In this document: positions 14,494-20,278 of the stretch, piece by piece
How positions within the stretch are numbered: the first letter of the stretch is position 1
Layout: every line of letters starts with the position of its first letter
DNA from: a virus
Reading direction: 5' to 3' (one strand)
Virus record (IMG/VR): IMGVR_UViG_3300044858_002176
Location: 1 to 20,674 of that record
DNA: 20,674 bases
The notes under the pieces: model-generated
Databases searched by the model: none
What the model was told of the DNA's origin: nothing
Seen by the model: the letters and a program-made list of their open reading frames with translations, nothing else
Made by a program: the position numbers and the translations under genes

Positions 14494-15264
14494 TTAAGCC
14501 ACCAAATCGCCGACAGCAACCCAAGTATCTGTAGCACGTTTAATTAATGTACAAGAAGACCATTGCGCTCTTAACTTAGCAGTATTTGCTGTTCCTTGAG
14601 GAGTGCAGTTTAAGGTAACTCCAGCAGTAACGTTAATTGTAGTTTGACCAGAATTAGTTTGAATAATTGTTACTTGTGATCCAATTGCAAAATCACCATT
14701 TGTTGCAGCATTAAGAGGAATTGTTAAAGTATTTGCAGAAACATTACTCATTTCAATAATATAACCGTTATCTGCTTTTACTAAGGAATACGTAGTTCCT
14801 GTTTGTGCATTTGTAGAAAAGTTTAATGGTGCTTTTGTATCTTGTAATGTTTTTACTGTACTTGCTGTTGCAGCCTGTGATTCTGATGTGCTAGTTAAAG
14901 TATTATTTAATGGTAATGCAGCCCACTTAAGGCCAGTTGCCGTTGTTGAGTCTGCCGTTAAAATATGTCCATCACTACCAACTGCTAGATTATCTAAATT
15001 ATTATTTGATGTACCTACTAAAAGATCGCCTTTAAGATCAATGATAGTTTCTTCTACAACATTTTCTAAACTTGTGTCAATTCCATCAATTCTTGTATCT
15101 ATATCATCTAAATATTTTGAAATACCTGCAGTTGCTGTGCCTTCTGGTTCTGCTTCTTGTCCCCAATGATAATATTTAAGCGCGACCTGTATGTCGGCTG
15201 GATCTGCCATTGCTGGAATTTTTGCTAGGGGATACTTAGAACTTCCTATATTTGTGGCTGCCAT
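14494..15264 (-). CDS. Tail-fibre protein, partner of Hint copy 2
   Basis: 256 residues. Residues 48-70 (ISKYLDDIDTRIDGIDTSLE) look like a short coiled coil; 78-116 (KGDLLVGTSNNNLDNLAVGS, ILTADSTTATGLKWAA) match the module in the 596-residue fibre. The C-terminal ~95 residues, ending KLRAQWSSCTLIKRA and TWVAVGDLVA, match the end of the 674-residue fibre. In both cases the gene encoded just downstream is an Fn3-FxPF-Hint protein, so fibre and Hint genes form a repeated pair. A TGC-TATAAT element lies 9 nt before the ATG and no ribosome site is seen. Likely a short trimeric fibre. Confidence 0.88.
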   Translation of the reverse strand: MAATNIGSSKYPLAKIPAMADPADIQVALKYYHWGQEAEPEGTATAGISKYLDDIDTRIDGIDTSLENVVEETIIDLKGDLLVGTSNNNLDNLAVGSDGHILTADSTTATGLKWAALPLNNTLTSTSESQAATASTVKTLQDTKAPLNFSTNAQTGTTYSLVKADNGYIIEMSNVSANTLTIPLNAATNGDFAIGSQVTIIQTNSGQTTINVTAGVTLNCTPQGTANTAKLRAQWSSCTLIKRATDTWVAVGDLVA

Positions 15265-15273
15265 AGTCTAAAT

Positions 15274-15282
15274 ATTATAGCA
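15274..15282 (-). promoter_or_regulatory. Extended -10, TGC-TATAAT-N9-ATG
   Basis: Minus strand TATGCTATAAT with TATAAT at 15274-15279; 9 nt to the ATG at 15264, giving a leader of about 2-3 nt. Confidence 0.5.
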
Positions 15283-15290
15283 TAGTTATT

Positions 15291-15839
15291 CTAAGAGGCA
15301 GAAGATGTGTTGTCTTCCCCTATGCTAATTGAAATCATTACATCATAATCCCCTGATAAATTTGACCAGGTTGTTCCGCTCAAAGACTTAGCCTTAATTG
15401 TAAAGTCTAGATCAGTAGCAGTTAATGTTGGCTGAGTTATCACAGAGGCCATAACATTTGTTGTTCCAATGATGTTGTGATTTACAACAAAACTTCCAGT
15501 TGTTTCTGTTATTCCAAACATATCATTAATGTCATATGTAAAATCTGCGCTTCCAGAAGTAAAAGTGACAGTTTCATTAACGTTATATGTTAGTGGAGCA
15601 AACTTACCAACAATAGTCCAGACGTTATCAATATACTGATAAAGTTCTGAAGTAGAAACATCTAAATACATATCGTTTGCTAGTGGAGTTTCTGCAATTG
15701 TTAAACCGCTTGGCAACCCAGTTCCAACAAATTGTTTGCTTCCTCTTGTGCCAGTTTGTCCAATGTCAACTGATACAGCAATTTCTTCTACTGGGCCATA
15801 AACAGAAAGTTCGGGATCAAGGACAACTACCTCTGGCAT
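15291..15839 (-). CDS. Virion protein with short collagen-like and beta modules
   Basis: 182 residues. The ATG overlaps the TAA of the upstream gene by one base. The N-terminal SVDIGQTGTRGSKQFVGTGL has loose Gly spacing, as in short fibre connectors. LANDMYLDVSTSELYQYIDN followed by VWTIVGK is the common phage fibre motif meaning 'data set, label, W'. The C-terminal ~95 residues (VNETVTFTSGSADFTYDIND, NHNIIGTTNVMASVI, DYDVMISISIGED) are beta-rich and unrecognised. Context suggests a tail-tip or fibre connector. Confidence 0.82.
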   Translation of the reverse strand: MPEVVVLDPELSVYGPVEEIAVSVDIGQTGTRGSKQFVGTGLPSGLTIAETPLANDMYLDVSTSELYQYIDNVWTIVGKFAPLTYNVNETVTFTSGSADFTYDINDMFGITETTGSFVVNHNIIGTTNVMASVITQPTLTATDLDFTIKAKSLSGTTWSNLSGDYDVMISISIGEDNTSSAS

Positions 15840-16228
15840 TAAACTGCCCCAGTAACATCATCTTGAACTGTAATTGTGCCAGTTAACAAAGTATATCTAA
15901 GTGCTGCGCCATTATAAATTTCAAGATCATAATAATAAGTTGAGCCACCCTCTAGATCTCTTCCTCCATCAGGAGTAATCGTACATGTTATTGTATTGTC
16001 TGAAGTGTTGATAGATGCACCTAAATCTGAAGATCCGTTAGATGTTAGGACTAATTCTCTTGTACTGCCTCTAGCGTCTGCTATTGTAAAAATTGCATCT
16101 CTTGCTGGATTTGCTGATTTATAAGCAGAAAGAGCAAATGCTGCTCCTGTAGAATCTTTTGGGGATACAACAAACCTAAATGTGTCTCCACGATAATAGT
16201 CAAAATTATAAGTGCCTGGAAATGCCAT
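15839..16228 (-). CDS. Small beta-sandwich virion protein (GDT...DVT type), copy B
   Basis: 129 residues with the same landmarks as copies A and C: FDYYRGDTFRFVVSPKDSTG at the start, ARDAIFTIADARGST in the middle, STYYYDLEIYNGAALRYTLL and TGTITVQDDVT at the end. This copy keeps the most typical form of the pattern. TGG-TATAAT lies 6 nt before the ATG and fills nearly the whole 15-nt gap after the collagen-like gene. Translationally coupled to the next gene through TAATG. Likely an adaptor domain of the tail tip. Confidence 0.82.
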   Translation of the reverse strand: MAFPGTYNFDYYRGDTFRFVVSPKDSTGAAFALSAYKSANPARDAIFTIADARGSTRELVLTSNGSSDLGASINTSDNTITCTITPDGGRDLEGGSTYYYDLEIYNGAALRYTLLTGTITVQDDVTGAV

Positions 16229-16234
16229 GTATTT

Positions 16235-16243
16235 ATTATACCA
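16235..16243 (-). promoter_or_regulatory. Leaderless-type extended -10, TGG-TATAAT-N6-ATG
   Basis: TATAAT at 16235-16240 on the minus strand, 6 nt before the ATG at 16228. The gap between the genes is only 15 nt and contains little else. Confidence 0.6.
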
Positions 16244-16990
16244 CTAAGAAATATGGACTGTAAAGGATTTGACCTTTACGGCAGAATCTAGATCAGTTCT
16301 TATTTGTGGAACAACATTTGCTCGTTTCATTTTTTCATTTAAAATATACAGTGTTTGAGAAATTGAAAAGTCATAAGTGTACTTATATTTTAGATTAGCA
16401 ACAAATTGTGAAACATTTACAGCGGGAACAGAGTAGGTCCTTAGCCAAACCTCAACATTATTATCAAATGTTTCTATTTCAAAATTATAAACTATCTCTA
16501 CCCTTGTGCCAATGTCTAATTGTTTAAAATTTAACTTCTGTGTTTCTGTATTCCACAAACTTACTTTTCCTATTGGCAAATGTTTTTCTATTGTTTGTCC
16601 TTTAGAATCATTTAATAAGTCTACCCAGCCCTCGTCACCTTTATCTAATCCTAAAAATATTTGCTCTTGGTTTAAATTTTCATAATATGCCCAACCAGAT
16701 TTTGTTGGTTGTGTTTCAGCACCTTCTTTATTTATATATAAAGTTTCTCCAGCAGGTCCTCTTTCACCCTTTGGTCCCCTTTCTCCCTTTTCTCCAGGAT
16801 CCCCTTTATCGCCTTTTGGACCAGCCTCTCCAGCCCTTCCAGTTAGTCCTTGAGGTCCTTGTGGCCCTACAAGTATTCTATAGTCTATATCGGGCTCTGG
16901 AGCCGTTTTTTCTTCTTCAACAACTTTGCCATAAGAAGGTTTATTTTTTTGATTGCCTGGAATTTCTGCTTTACGACTAATACTCATCAT
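16244..16990 (-). CDS. Collagen-like virion fibre protein
   Basis: 248 residues. Residues 42-83 are 14 unbroken Gly-X-Y triplets (GPQGPQGLTGRAGEAGPKGD, then KGDPGEKGERGPKGERGPAG), with Pro/Lys/Glu as in stable bacterial and phage collagens. Before it is a charged linker (VVEEEKTAPEPDIDY); after it a globular beta domain of about 165 residues (SGWAYYENLNQEQIFLGLDK, VEIVYNFEIETFDNNVEVWL). The triplet region should form a triple helix and the C-terminal domain a trimeric head. ATG at 16990 is preferred over the next ATG because it overlaps the stop of the microprotein gene as ATGA. The window also encodes two oxygenase-type enzymes, so hydroxylation of the triplet prolines is conceivable. Confidence 0.9.
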   Translation of the reverse strand: MMSISRKAEIPGNQKNKPSYGKVVEEEKTAPEPDIDYRILVGPQGPQGLTGRAGEAGPKGDKGDPGEKGERGPKGERGPAGETLYINKEGAETQPTKSGWAYYENLNQEQIFLGLDKGDEGWVDLLNDSKGQTIEKHLPIGKVSLWNTETQKLNFKQLDIGTRVEIVYNFEIETFDNNVEVWLRTYSVPAVNVSQFVANLKYKYTYDFSISQTLYILNEKMKRANVVPQIRTDLDSAVKVKSFTVHIS

Positions 16991-17076
16991 TCACCAGTTT
17001 TAATTATAAATGTTTTGTCATCGACTTTTATAACTTTTGCTGGCGTTACTGCAGGGGAAGTAATTTTAATTATCAT
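16987..17076 (-). CDS. 29-residue microprotein, coupled on both sides
   Basis: Reading frame ATG (17074-17076) to TGA (16987-16989): MIIKITSPAVTPAKVIKVDD then KTFIIKTGE. Its start overlaps the stop of the beta-sandwich gene as ATGA, and its stop overlaps the start of the collagen-like gene as ATGA. A weak ribosome site, AGGTGG, lies just upstream. Two such exact overlaps are unlikely by chance and the frame bridges what would otherwise be an 82-nt gap. The peptide is basic with alternating hydrophobics, perhaps a beta hairpin. Function unknown; it might mainly carry ribosomes through to the next gene. Confidence 0.65.
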   Translation of the reverse strand: MIIKITSPAVTPAKVIKVDDKTFIIKTGE

Positions 17077-17459
17077 AGTCCACCTGGAGTTATATCACTG
17101 TATACACTAATTGTTCCAATAATTGGAGTCCAAACAACATCATCGTCTGTAATGATCTGAAGATCAAAAGGTAGGTTTGCTACAACATTTTTATAACCAT
17201 TTCCCCAGAATGTTGTTAAGTCTGAAGGGGCTGTAACAATAACATATCCATCATATTTAGTAACAGTAAGTTCGTCTAACAAGTCCCCAGAAGAATCGTA
17301 TGAGGTTGCTGAAACTGTCCAATCATCAATATCTATTTCTGTTGTTTCATCATCTTCTAAAAAGTCTACCCTTAGAGTTGCGGTATCACCACGAACTACT
17401 TTCCATTTAATATTGATTGGCTCTGCGCCTACCTGTTCAATAGAAGATATTGTACTCAT
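17073..17459 (-). CDS. Small beta-sandwich virion protein (GDT...DIT type), copy C
   Basis: 128 residues. Landmarks: INIKWKVVRGDTATLRVDFL near the start, DDWTVSATSYDSSGDLLDEL in the middle, LPFDLQIITDDDVVWTPIIG and TISVYSDIT at the end. These line up with copies A and B by order and spacing, though overall identity looks low. It is the first gene of the leftward virion block, with TGT-TATAAT 7 nt before its ATG and no ribosome site. It ends in an ATGA overlap with the microprotein gene. Likely a structural adaptor. Confidence 0.8.
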   Translation of the reverse strand: MSTISSIEQVGAEPINIKWKVVRGDTATLRVDFLEDDETTEIDIDDWTVSATSYDSSGDLLDELTVTKYDGYVIVTAPSDLTTFWGNGYKNVVANLPFDLQIITDDDVVWTPIIGTISVYSDITPGGL

Positions 17460-17466
17460 ACGTAAA

Positions 17467-17475
17467 ATTATAACA
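17467..17475 (-). promoter_or_regulatory. Leaderless-type extended -10, TGT-TATAAT-N7-ATG
   Basis: TATAAT at 17467-17472 on the minus strand, 7 nt before the ATG at 17459. It is divergent from the plus-strand promoter whose -35 begins at 17511. Confidence 0.6.
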
Positions 17476-17510
17476 CAATAATCAATTTTTTCTAGCCAAG
17501 AGAAGGAAAC

Positions 17511-17539
17511 TTGACAAACTTAAAAAGTTCGTGTATACT
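17511..17539 (+). promoter_or_regulatory. Consensus rightward promoter
   Basis: TTGACA (17511-17516), 17-nt spacer, TATACT (17534-17539). The transcript from about 17546 would cross the holin-like gene in antisense and then read the DHH-like gene at 17869. It is the closest match to a sigma-A promoter in the window, with the endolysin promoter. Confidence 0.85.
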
Positions 17540-17617
17540 TAAAATATATAAGAAAAAAGATCTATCTTTAAGTTAAATATATAGAAGATATCTTATATAT
17601 AGTATATAGAGTATATC
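17540..17617. other. AT-only dyad-rich spacer
   Basis: No gene. Contains AAAGAT-CT-ATCTTT (17556-17569), AAGATATCTT and several TATATA runs. In the plus-strand transcript these would form short hairpins just after the start; it may also serve as the end of the leftward holin-like mRNA. Confidence 0.45.
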
Positions 17618-17833
17618 TTATTTATTAGAATCTGAAATTCGATTTTCAATTAAAATGTCATACAGTTTGTCAACCTTAATTTCTAACCTATTGACTTGGT
17701 CTTTTACACTAGATCCACCATTTGGGCGGAGTTCAGAAAGATAATGTTTTACAAGCCACTTGATTCCAAAGGCGATTGATGATACAATTGTTAAGATGGC
17801 TACTAAAAGGGAAGCCCAATCTTCTACTGTCAT
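17618..17833 (-). CDS. Small membrane protein with coiled-coil tail, holin-like
   Basis: 71 residues. One transmembrane helix at about 6-28 (WASLLVAILTIVSSIAFGIK), then KHYLSELRPNGGSSVKDQVN and a heptad-like helix (RLEIKVDKLYDILIEN) ending in the cytoplasm or virion. Single-helix proteins with this tail are common in actinobacteriophage and related lysis regions and are usually called holins or membrane proteins. The endolysin here has its own signal peptide, so this could be a pinholin-type trigger. No ribosome site is visible; TGA-TAGAAT lies 10 nt before the ATG. The whole gene is covered by antisense transcription predicted from the promoter at 17511. Confidence 0.65.
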   Translation of the reverse strand: MTVEDWASLLVAILTIVSSIAFGIKWLVKHYLSELRPNGGSSVKDQVNRLEIKVDKLYDILIENRISDSNK

Positions 17834-17868
17834 AATGAAATCAATTCTATCATATTTTTAGGAGTGTT

Positions 17869-18645
17869 TTGAAAAAACAAATTCTGGATACCATTGCGTA
17901 CTCCAAAAAGTTGATAGTCTCGCCAGATATCGATGGACTCATGTCGGCAATGTTGTTATCAAAATATAATGGTTCGTCAGTGGTAGGTACATACGATAAA
18001 AATCTTTTAGTTCTCGCGGATGACATTGATCCAAAAGACTGTCTCTTCGTTGACTGCGATATGAACTCTCCAGACTATGTGTCAATTGGAAACCATATGC
18101 GACTTATGGAAGACAATATTTCAGTCGAATCGTTTAATCCAAATACGCATTACGAAGTCAAGCAATACAATCAAAAGTTTCCATTCGCAACGTGTTTCCT
18201 TCTCGCGTTTGGAATAGAGCCTCAAACATCCCTATCTGACAACCTATGCATGGCATATGCAGATTCGACTTACAAGAATAAAGTCAACTATGCACCTAAC
18301 ATGCAGCATTGGTCAATGTTGATGGATTGCCCAGAAGTTCAATTTGTTATGAACAATGATGTCCACACATCTGTGGAAAACCATATGGCTTATATGGAAG
18401 GTAAGCAAGGTTTTGTTTCAAGACGATTAGGCAAGGAAAAGTATATTGATCAAATGAACCAGGCATTAGATAATCAGGGCGCATGGTCATTTGCCTTTCC
18501 TAATAAATTAACCAGGGGATATAAATACCAAACAGGCCTAATAGACAAAACAACCTGTATAAGATATAATAAGGATATAATCTCATACGCAGAAGTATAT
18601 GGAGGAGAATATAGCGTGACTTATAAGGATGAAGTAGAATGGTAG
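17869..18645 (+). CDS. DHH-phosphoesterase-like protein, degenerate motif
   Basis: 258 residues from a TTG start at 17869, chosen because AGGAG (17860-17864) lies 4 nt upstream and no ATG precedes the first motif. The N-terminus follows the DHH superfamily layout: SPDIDGLMSAMLLSKY (residues 18-33, D20 and D22) for the first metal motif, LFVDCDMN (D62, D64) for the second, and SIGNHM (72-77) where the family normally has D-H-H. The rest (DNLCMAYADSTY, YKYQTGLIDKTT) is unrecognised. DHH proteins cleave phosphodiesters in nanoRNA, cyclic dinucleotides or DNA; loss of the Asp suggests altered or lost catalysis. It overlaps the zinc-ribbon gene by 7 nt. A DHH-like fold is my reading from motif order only. 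Confidence 0.6.
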   Translation: MKKQILDTIAYSKKLIVSPDIDGLMSAMLLSKYNGSSVVGTYDKNLLVLADDIDPKDCLFVDCDMNSPDYVSIGNHMRLMEDNISVESFNPNTHYEVKQYNQKFPFATCFLLAFGIEPQTSLSDNLCMAYADSTYKNKVNYAPNMQHWSMLMDCPEVQFVMNNDVHTSVENHMAYMEGKQGFVSRRLGKEKYIDQMNQALDNQGAWSFAFPNKLTRGYKYQTGLIDKTTCIRYNKDIISYAEVYGGEYSVTYKDEVEW

Positions 18646-18830
18646 GGCCTTGGGATTTATTAAATCCAAATGCGCCAAGAACACCAGAAGGTCTTGCTGC
18701 TGCCCGCCTAGAAATCTGTCAATCGTGTGATTGGTTTAGACCAAAAACTCAAACATGTAAAAAGTGTGGATGTTTTATGAAACTTAAGACTACCCTTGAA
18801 CAGGCTAAGTGTCCATTGGGTAAATGGTAA
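18639..18830 (+). CDS. Small zinc-ribbon protein
   Basis: 63 residues with C27-x2-C30 and C40-x2-C43-x-C45 plus C58 (CQSCDWFRPKTQTCKKCGCF, AKCPLGKW). This is a compact phage family whose end, KTTLEQAKCPLGKW, is well conserved in my memory of phage proteins. It probably binds one zinc ion; role unknown. AAGGA (18625-18629) is 9 nt before the ATG, which overlaps the DHH-like stop by 7 nt, so both come from one transcript. Ends next to the convergent gene at 18831. Confidence 0.8.
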   Translation: MVGPWDLLNPNAPRTPEGLAAARLEICQSCDWFRPKTQTCKKCGCFMKLKTTLEQAKCPLGKW

Positions 18831-19082
18831 TTATAGATCTTTGATATTTGATTCATCTTTACACCCGCAATTATTACAAACCTCTTCTTTAAATAATTGA
18901 GTTCCCCACTTATCTTCTAGCCATAAAGGGTTTGGAGGGGTGTGTGTCTTGTTAATCTCTACCCATGTTTCTCTACCCATATTGTCTGTTCTAGGAATAT
19001 GGCTTGATTCGAACTCAGGAGCCTTTGGTTCTTCCTGGAAATCTATGTCCCAGGCATTTTCGAAATTATCTAATATACCCAT
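18831..19082 (-). CDS. Small acidic protein with C-terminal CxxCxC, unknown
   Basis: 83 residues. Acidic, Trp-rich N-terminal part (NFENAWDIDFQEEPKAPEFE), a middle segment HTPPNPLWLEDKWG, and C69-x2-C72-x-C74 near the end. Stop codons of this gene and the zinc-ribbon gene abut (convergent). No ribosome site; TATAAT stands 6 nt before the ATG, so the mRNA should be leaderless. I do not recognise the family. Confidence 0.7.
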   Translation of the reverse strand: MGILDNFENAWDIDFQEEPKAPEFESSHIPRTDNMGRETWVEINKTHTPPNPLWLEDKWGTQLFKEEVCNNCGCKDESNIKDL

Positions 19083-19088
19083 TTATTT

Positions 19089-19094
19089 ATTATA
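19089..19094 (-). promoter_or_regulatory. Leaderless-type -10, TATAAT-N6-ATG
   Basis: TATAAT on the minus strand 6 nt before the ATG at 19082. The base triplet before it is GGG, not TGn. A 7-bp inverted repeat starts 2 bp upstream. Confidence 0.55.
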
Positions 19095-19096
19095 CC

Positions 19097-19117
19097 CCAA
19101 AATCTGAAAAATTTTGG
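19097..19117. other. Inverted repeat next to a -10 element
   Basis: CCAAAAT (19097-19103), 7-nt loop, ATTTTGG (19111-19117), then TTTT on the plus strand. It lies between the -10 at 19089 and the place a -35 would sit, so it may be an operator. On the plus strand it could be a weak terminator for the convergent zinc-ribbon transcript. Confidence 0.4.
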
Positions 19118-19176
19118 TTTTGAGAAAATCTGAATATTTTGTAAATATGTATGATACATGATTTTAAAAAAACAAA

Positions 19177-19221
19177 TAAAAAAAATTAGTGAGCACACTA
19201 TCTGCTAAAGATCGTGCCCAC
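19177..19221 (-). terminator. Rho-independent terminator for the small leftward genes
   Basis: On the minus strand GTGGGCACGATC (19221-19210) pairs with GATAGTGTGCTCAC (19202-19189) around a 7-nt loop, with one two-base bulge and a G-U pair. TAATTTTTTTT follows. It lies 60 nt after the last small gene (stop at 19281), as expected for the end of that operon. Confidence 0.75.
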
Positions 19222-19280
19222 TATGCATGGCCTTTTATTTTAGACTATGCACCCATGTTTTATTTATAGGAGTGCCACCT

Positions 19281-19457
19281 CTATAATGTATTCCCCTGCA
19301 CATAGCCGTCAATACATAATAGATCGCATGTAATTTTTACACGCTGGTTAGGTAGTAGTGTTGATTTAAATACCTCAATAAAATCATAGACCTCTTGCTT
19401 AGTCATGAGGTTAATGTTGCGAGTGTTACCTGACATTGTTGTTAGTGTTACTTTCAT
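19281..19457 (-). CDS. 58-residue small protein, unknown
   Basis: Frame read directly: MKVTLTTMSGNTRNINLMTK, QEVYDFIEVFKSTLLPNQRV, KITCDLLCIDGYVQGNTL. A beta strand, a helix (TKQEVYDFIEVFKSTL) and a C-terminal strand with C44 and C48 suggest a small alpha/beta fold. The ATG immediately follows the stop of the upstream gene (TAAATG), with AGGAA about 6 nt before it. Last gene before the terminator. Function unknown. Confidence 0.75.
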   Translation of the reverse strand: MKVTLTTMSGNTRNINLMTKQEVYDFIEVFKSTLLPNQRVKITCDLLCIDGYVQGNTL

Positions 19458-19628
19458 TTAGTTTCCTACACTTTCTAATAGTTCTGCCATAGCGATTTGG
19501 ATTTGATTGTATGCGTTAGCACAATCGTAGCAATATGTTTCTGTAGGGATACCGCCTAGCATAAAGGCAGCCGTTCCGCTATAGACTAGTTCTGTGTTCT
19601 CGCAGTGAATAACTTTGCATTGTTTCAT
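19458..19628 (-). CDS. 56-residue Cys-pair protein, likely zinc-binding
   Basis: Frame read directly: MKQCKVIHCENTELVYSGTA, AFMLGGIPTETYCYDCANAY, NQIQIAMAELLESVGN. C4/C9 and C33-x2-C36 frame a small beta segment, a typical zinc-ribbon arrangement, followed by an amphipathic helix. AAGGA (19639-19643) is 10 nt upstream. It starts right after the TAA of the gene before it and runs into the next gene as TAAATG, so the set is co-translated. Confidence 0.75.
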   Translation of the reverse strand: MKQCKVIHCENTELVYSGTAAFMLGGIPTETYCYDCANAYNQIQIAMAELLESVGN

Positions 19629-19757
19629 TTATTTATTTTCCTTAATACATAGACATGGGTTAATTGTAATTGTGTTACCCTTTTGGATAACGCTTGCGAG
19701 AGTGTCACACTGATCGCAGATGTAAAGATGATCGAACATATCCATAATGTTTCCCAT
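19629..19757 (-). CDS. 42-residue Cys-pair protein
   Basis: MGNIMDMFDHLYICDQCDTL, ASVIQKGNTITINPCLCIKE, NK. C14-x2-C17 and C35-x-C37 could hold one zinc ion. The start at 19757 is preferred over a longer frame to 19811 because AGGAG (19768-19772) lies 10 nt upstream and the longer frame would overlap the neighbouring gene; ATG at 19745 is another option. Function unknown. Confidence 0.65.
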   Translation of the reverse strand: MGNIMDMFDHLYICDQCDTLASVIQKGNTITINPCLCIKENK

Positions 19758-19762
19758 ATTGG

Positions 19763-19957
19763 TTATTCTCCTAAAAAATAATCTAATTTGTAACGTGAGA
19801 GATGAAACCACTCACCTGATTCTAGTAACACACTCTTAGCGTGTTGATTAGACTTTCTAATCTTAACTATCTTGCCTGACTTAACTAGGGCAAAGGATAG
19901 AGGCATTGTGATAATATCTCCAATTTCGATATTGTCGTATAGTGATAATGTAGTCAT
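19763..19957 (-). CDS. 64-residue small beta protein, unknown
   Basis: MTTLSLYDNIEIGDIITMPL, SFALVKSGKIVKIRKSNQHA, KSVLLESGEWFHLSRYKLDY, FLGE. Short alternating strands with Gly turns (IEIGDIITMP, SGKIVKIRK, ESGEWFHLSRY) suggest a small barrel of the SH3/KOW kind that could bind nucleic acid; this is a guess from shape. AAAGG (19968-19972) is 10 nt before the ATG. First gene of the operon driven from the promoter at 20115-20143. Confidence 0.75.
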   Translation of the reverse strand: MTTLSLYDNIEIGDIITMPLSFALVKSGKIVKIRKSNQHAKSVLLESGEWFHLSRYKLDYFLGE

Positions 19958-20108
19958 TTAGTAACTACCTTTCTTTTAATGTGATAGACCTTGTGCCTAT
20001 CGCTTTCCTTGACCTAGGTTATTTGCTCTTATTTGCTACGCTCACTCTATTTCTAGATTTATTTGGTAGGCTCAGAGGCTCACTAGGATTTCTTATTTAA
20101 TTGTTATA
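19958..20108 (-). other. 150-nt untranslated leader of the small-gene operon
   Basis: From the predicted start near 20108 to the first gene no credible reading frame was found. The leader can form a 7-bp stem (GCGATAG with CTATCAC, near 19980-20003) just before the ribosome site, and contains CCTAGG and repeated GAGCC. A regulatory role is possible; I recognise no riboswitch class. Confidence 0.45.
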
Positions 20109-20114
20109 GTAGTA

Positions 20115-20143
20115 ATACTAGCATAGAAATGTCAAAAAGTCAA
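20115..20143 (-). promoter_or_regulatory. Early promoter module 1
   Basis: On the minus strand TTGACT (20138-20143), 17-nt spacer, TAGTAT (20115-20120). The same two hexamers occur in module 2. It reads the four-gene operon ending at the terminator near 19189. A GlxR/CRP-like dyad is centred 29.5 bp upstream of the -35, about -64 from the start, where class I activators bind. Confidence 0.75.
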
Positions 20144-20148
20144 GTCCT

Positions 20149-20161
20149 GACACGGCGTGTC
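20149..20161. promoter_or_regulatory. Inner dyad of module 1
   Basis: GACACG-G-CGTGTC, perfect 6-bp arms around one base, between the -35 and the GlxR-like dyad. Module 2 has ACGCC-GTA-GGCGT in the same place. A phage repressor or second regulator could bind here. Confidence 0.55.
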
Positions 20162-20162
20162 G

Positions 20163-20182
20163 CATGTGATATACACCACATG
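20163..20182. promoter_or_regulatory. GlxR/CRP-like operator, module 1
   Basis: CATGTGATATACACCACATG: perfect 6-bp arms. Against the actinobacterial GlxR/CRP pattern TGTGA-NN-TA-NN-TCACA it has one mismatch (CCACA for TCACA). Binding by a host cAMP receptor-type protein is inferred. Confidence 0.6.
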
Positions 20183-20208
20183 ACAAATGGTGCAAATCGG
20201 ACATTGGC

Positions 20209-20232
20209 CTCGAGACCCCGACACGCCCGACC
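20209..20232. repeat. 24-bp GC-rich repeat, copy 1
   Basis: Starts CTCGAGACCCCGACACGCCC and is identical over 24 bp to 20549-20572, 340 bp away. Much richer in GC than the rest of the window; lies upstream of the promoter module. Confidence 0.85.
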
Positions 20233-20278
20233 GCGTGGGTGGGAGATATCGGCAGGGGGTATATGGATAGCCTATATA

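Noticed and set aside
19189-19260. Possible tRNA or structured RNA
   Set aside because: The stem fits a terminator with a T run on the minus strand; no cloverleaf, anticodon arm or T-loop sequence is present.
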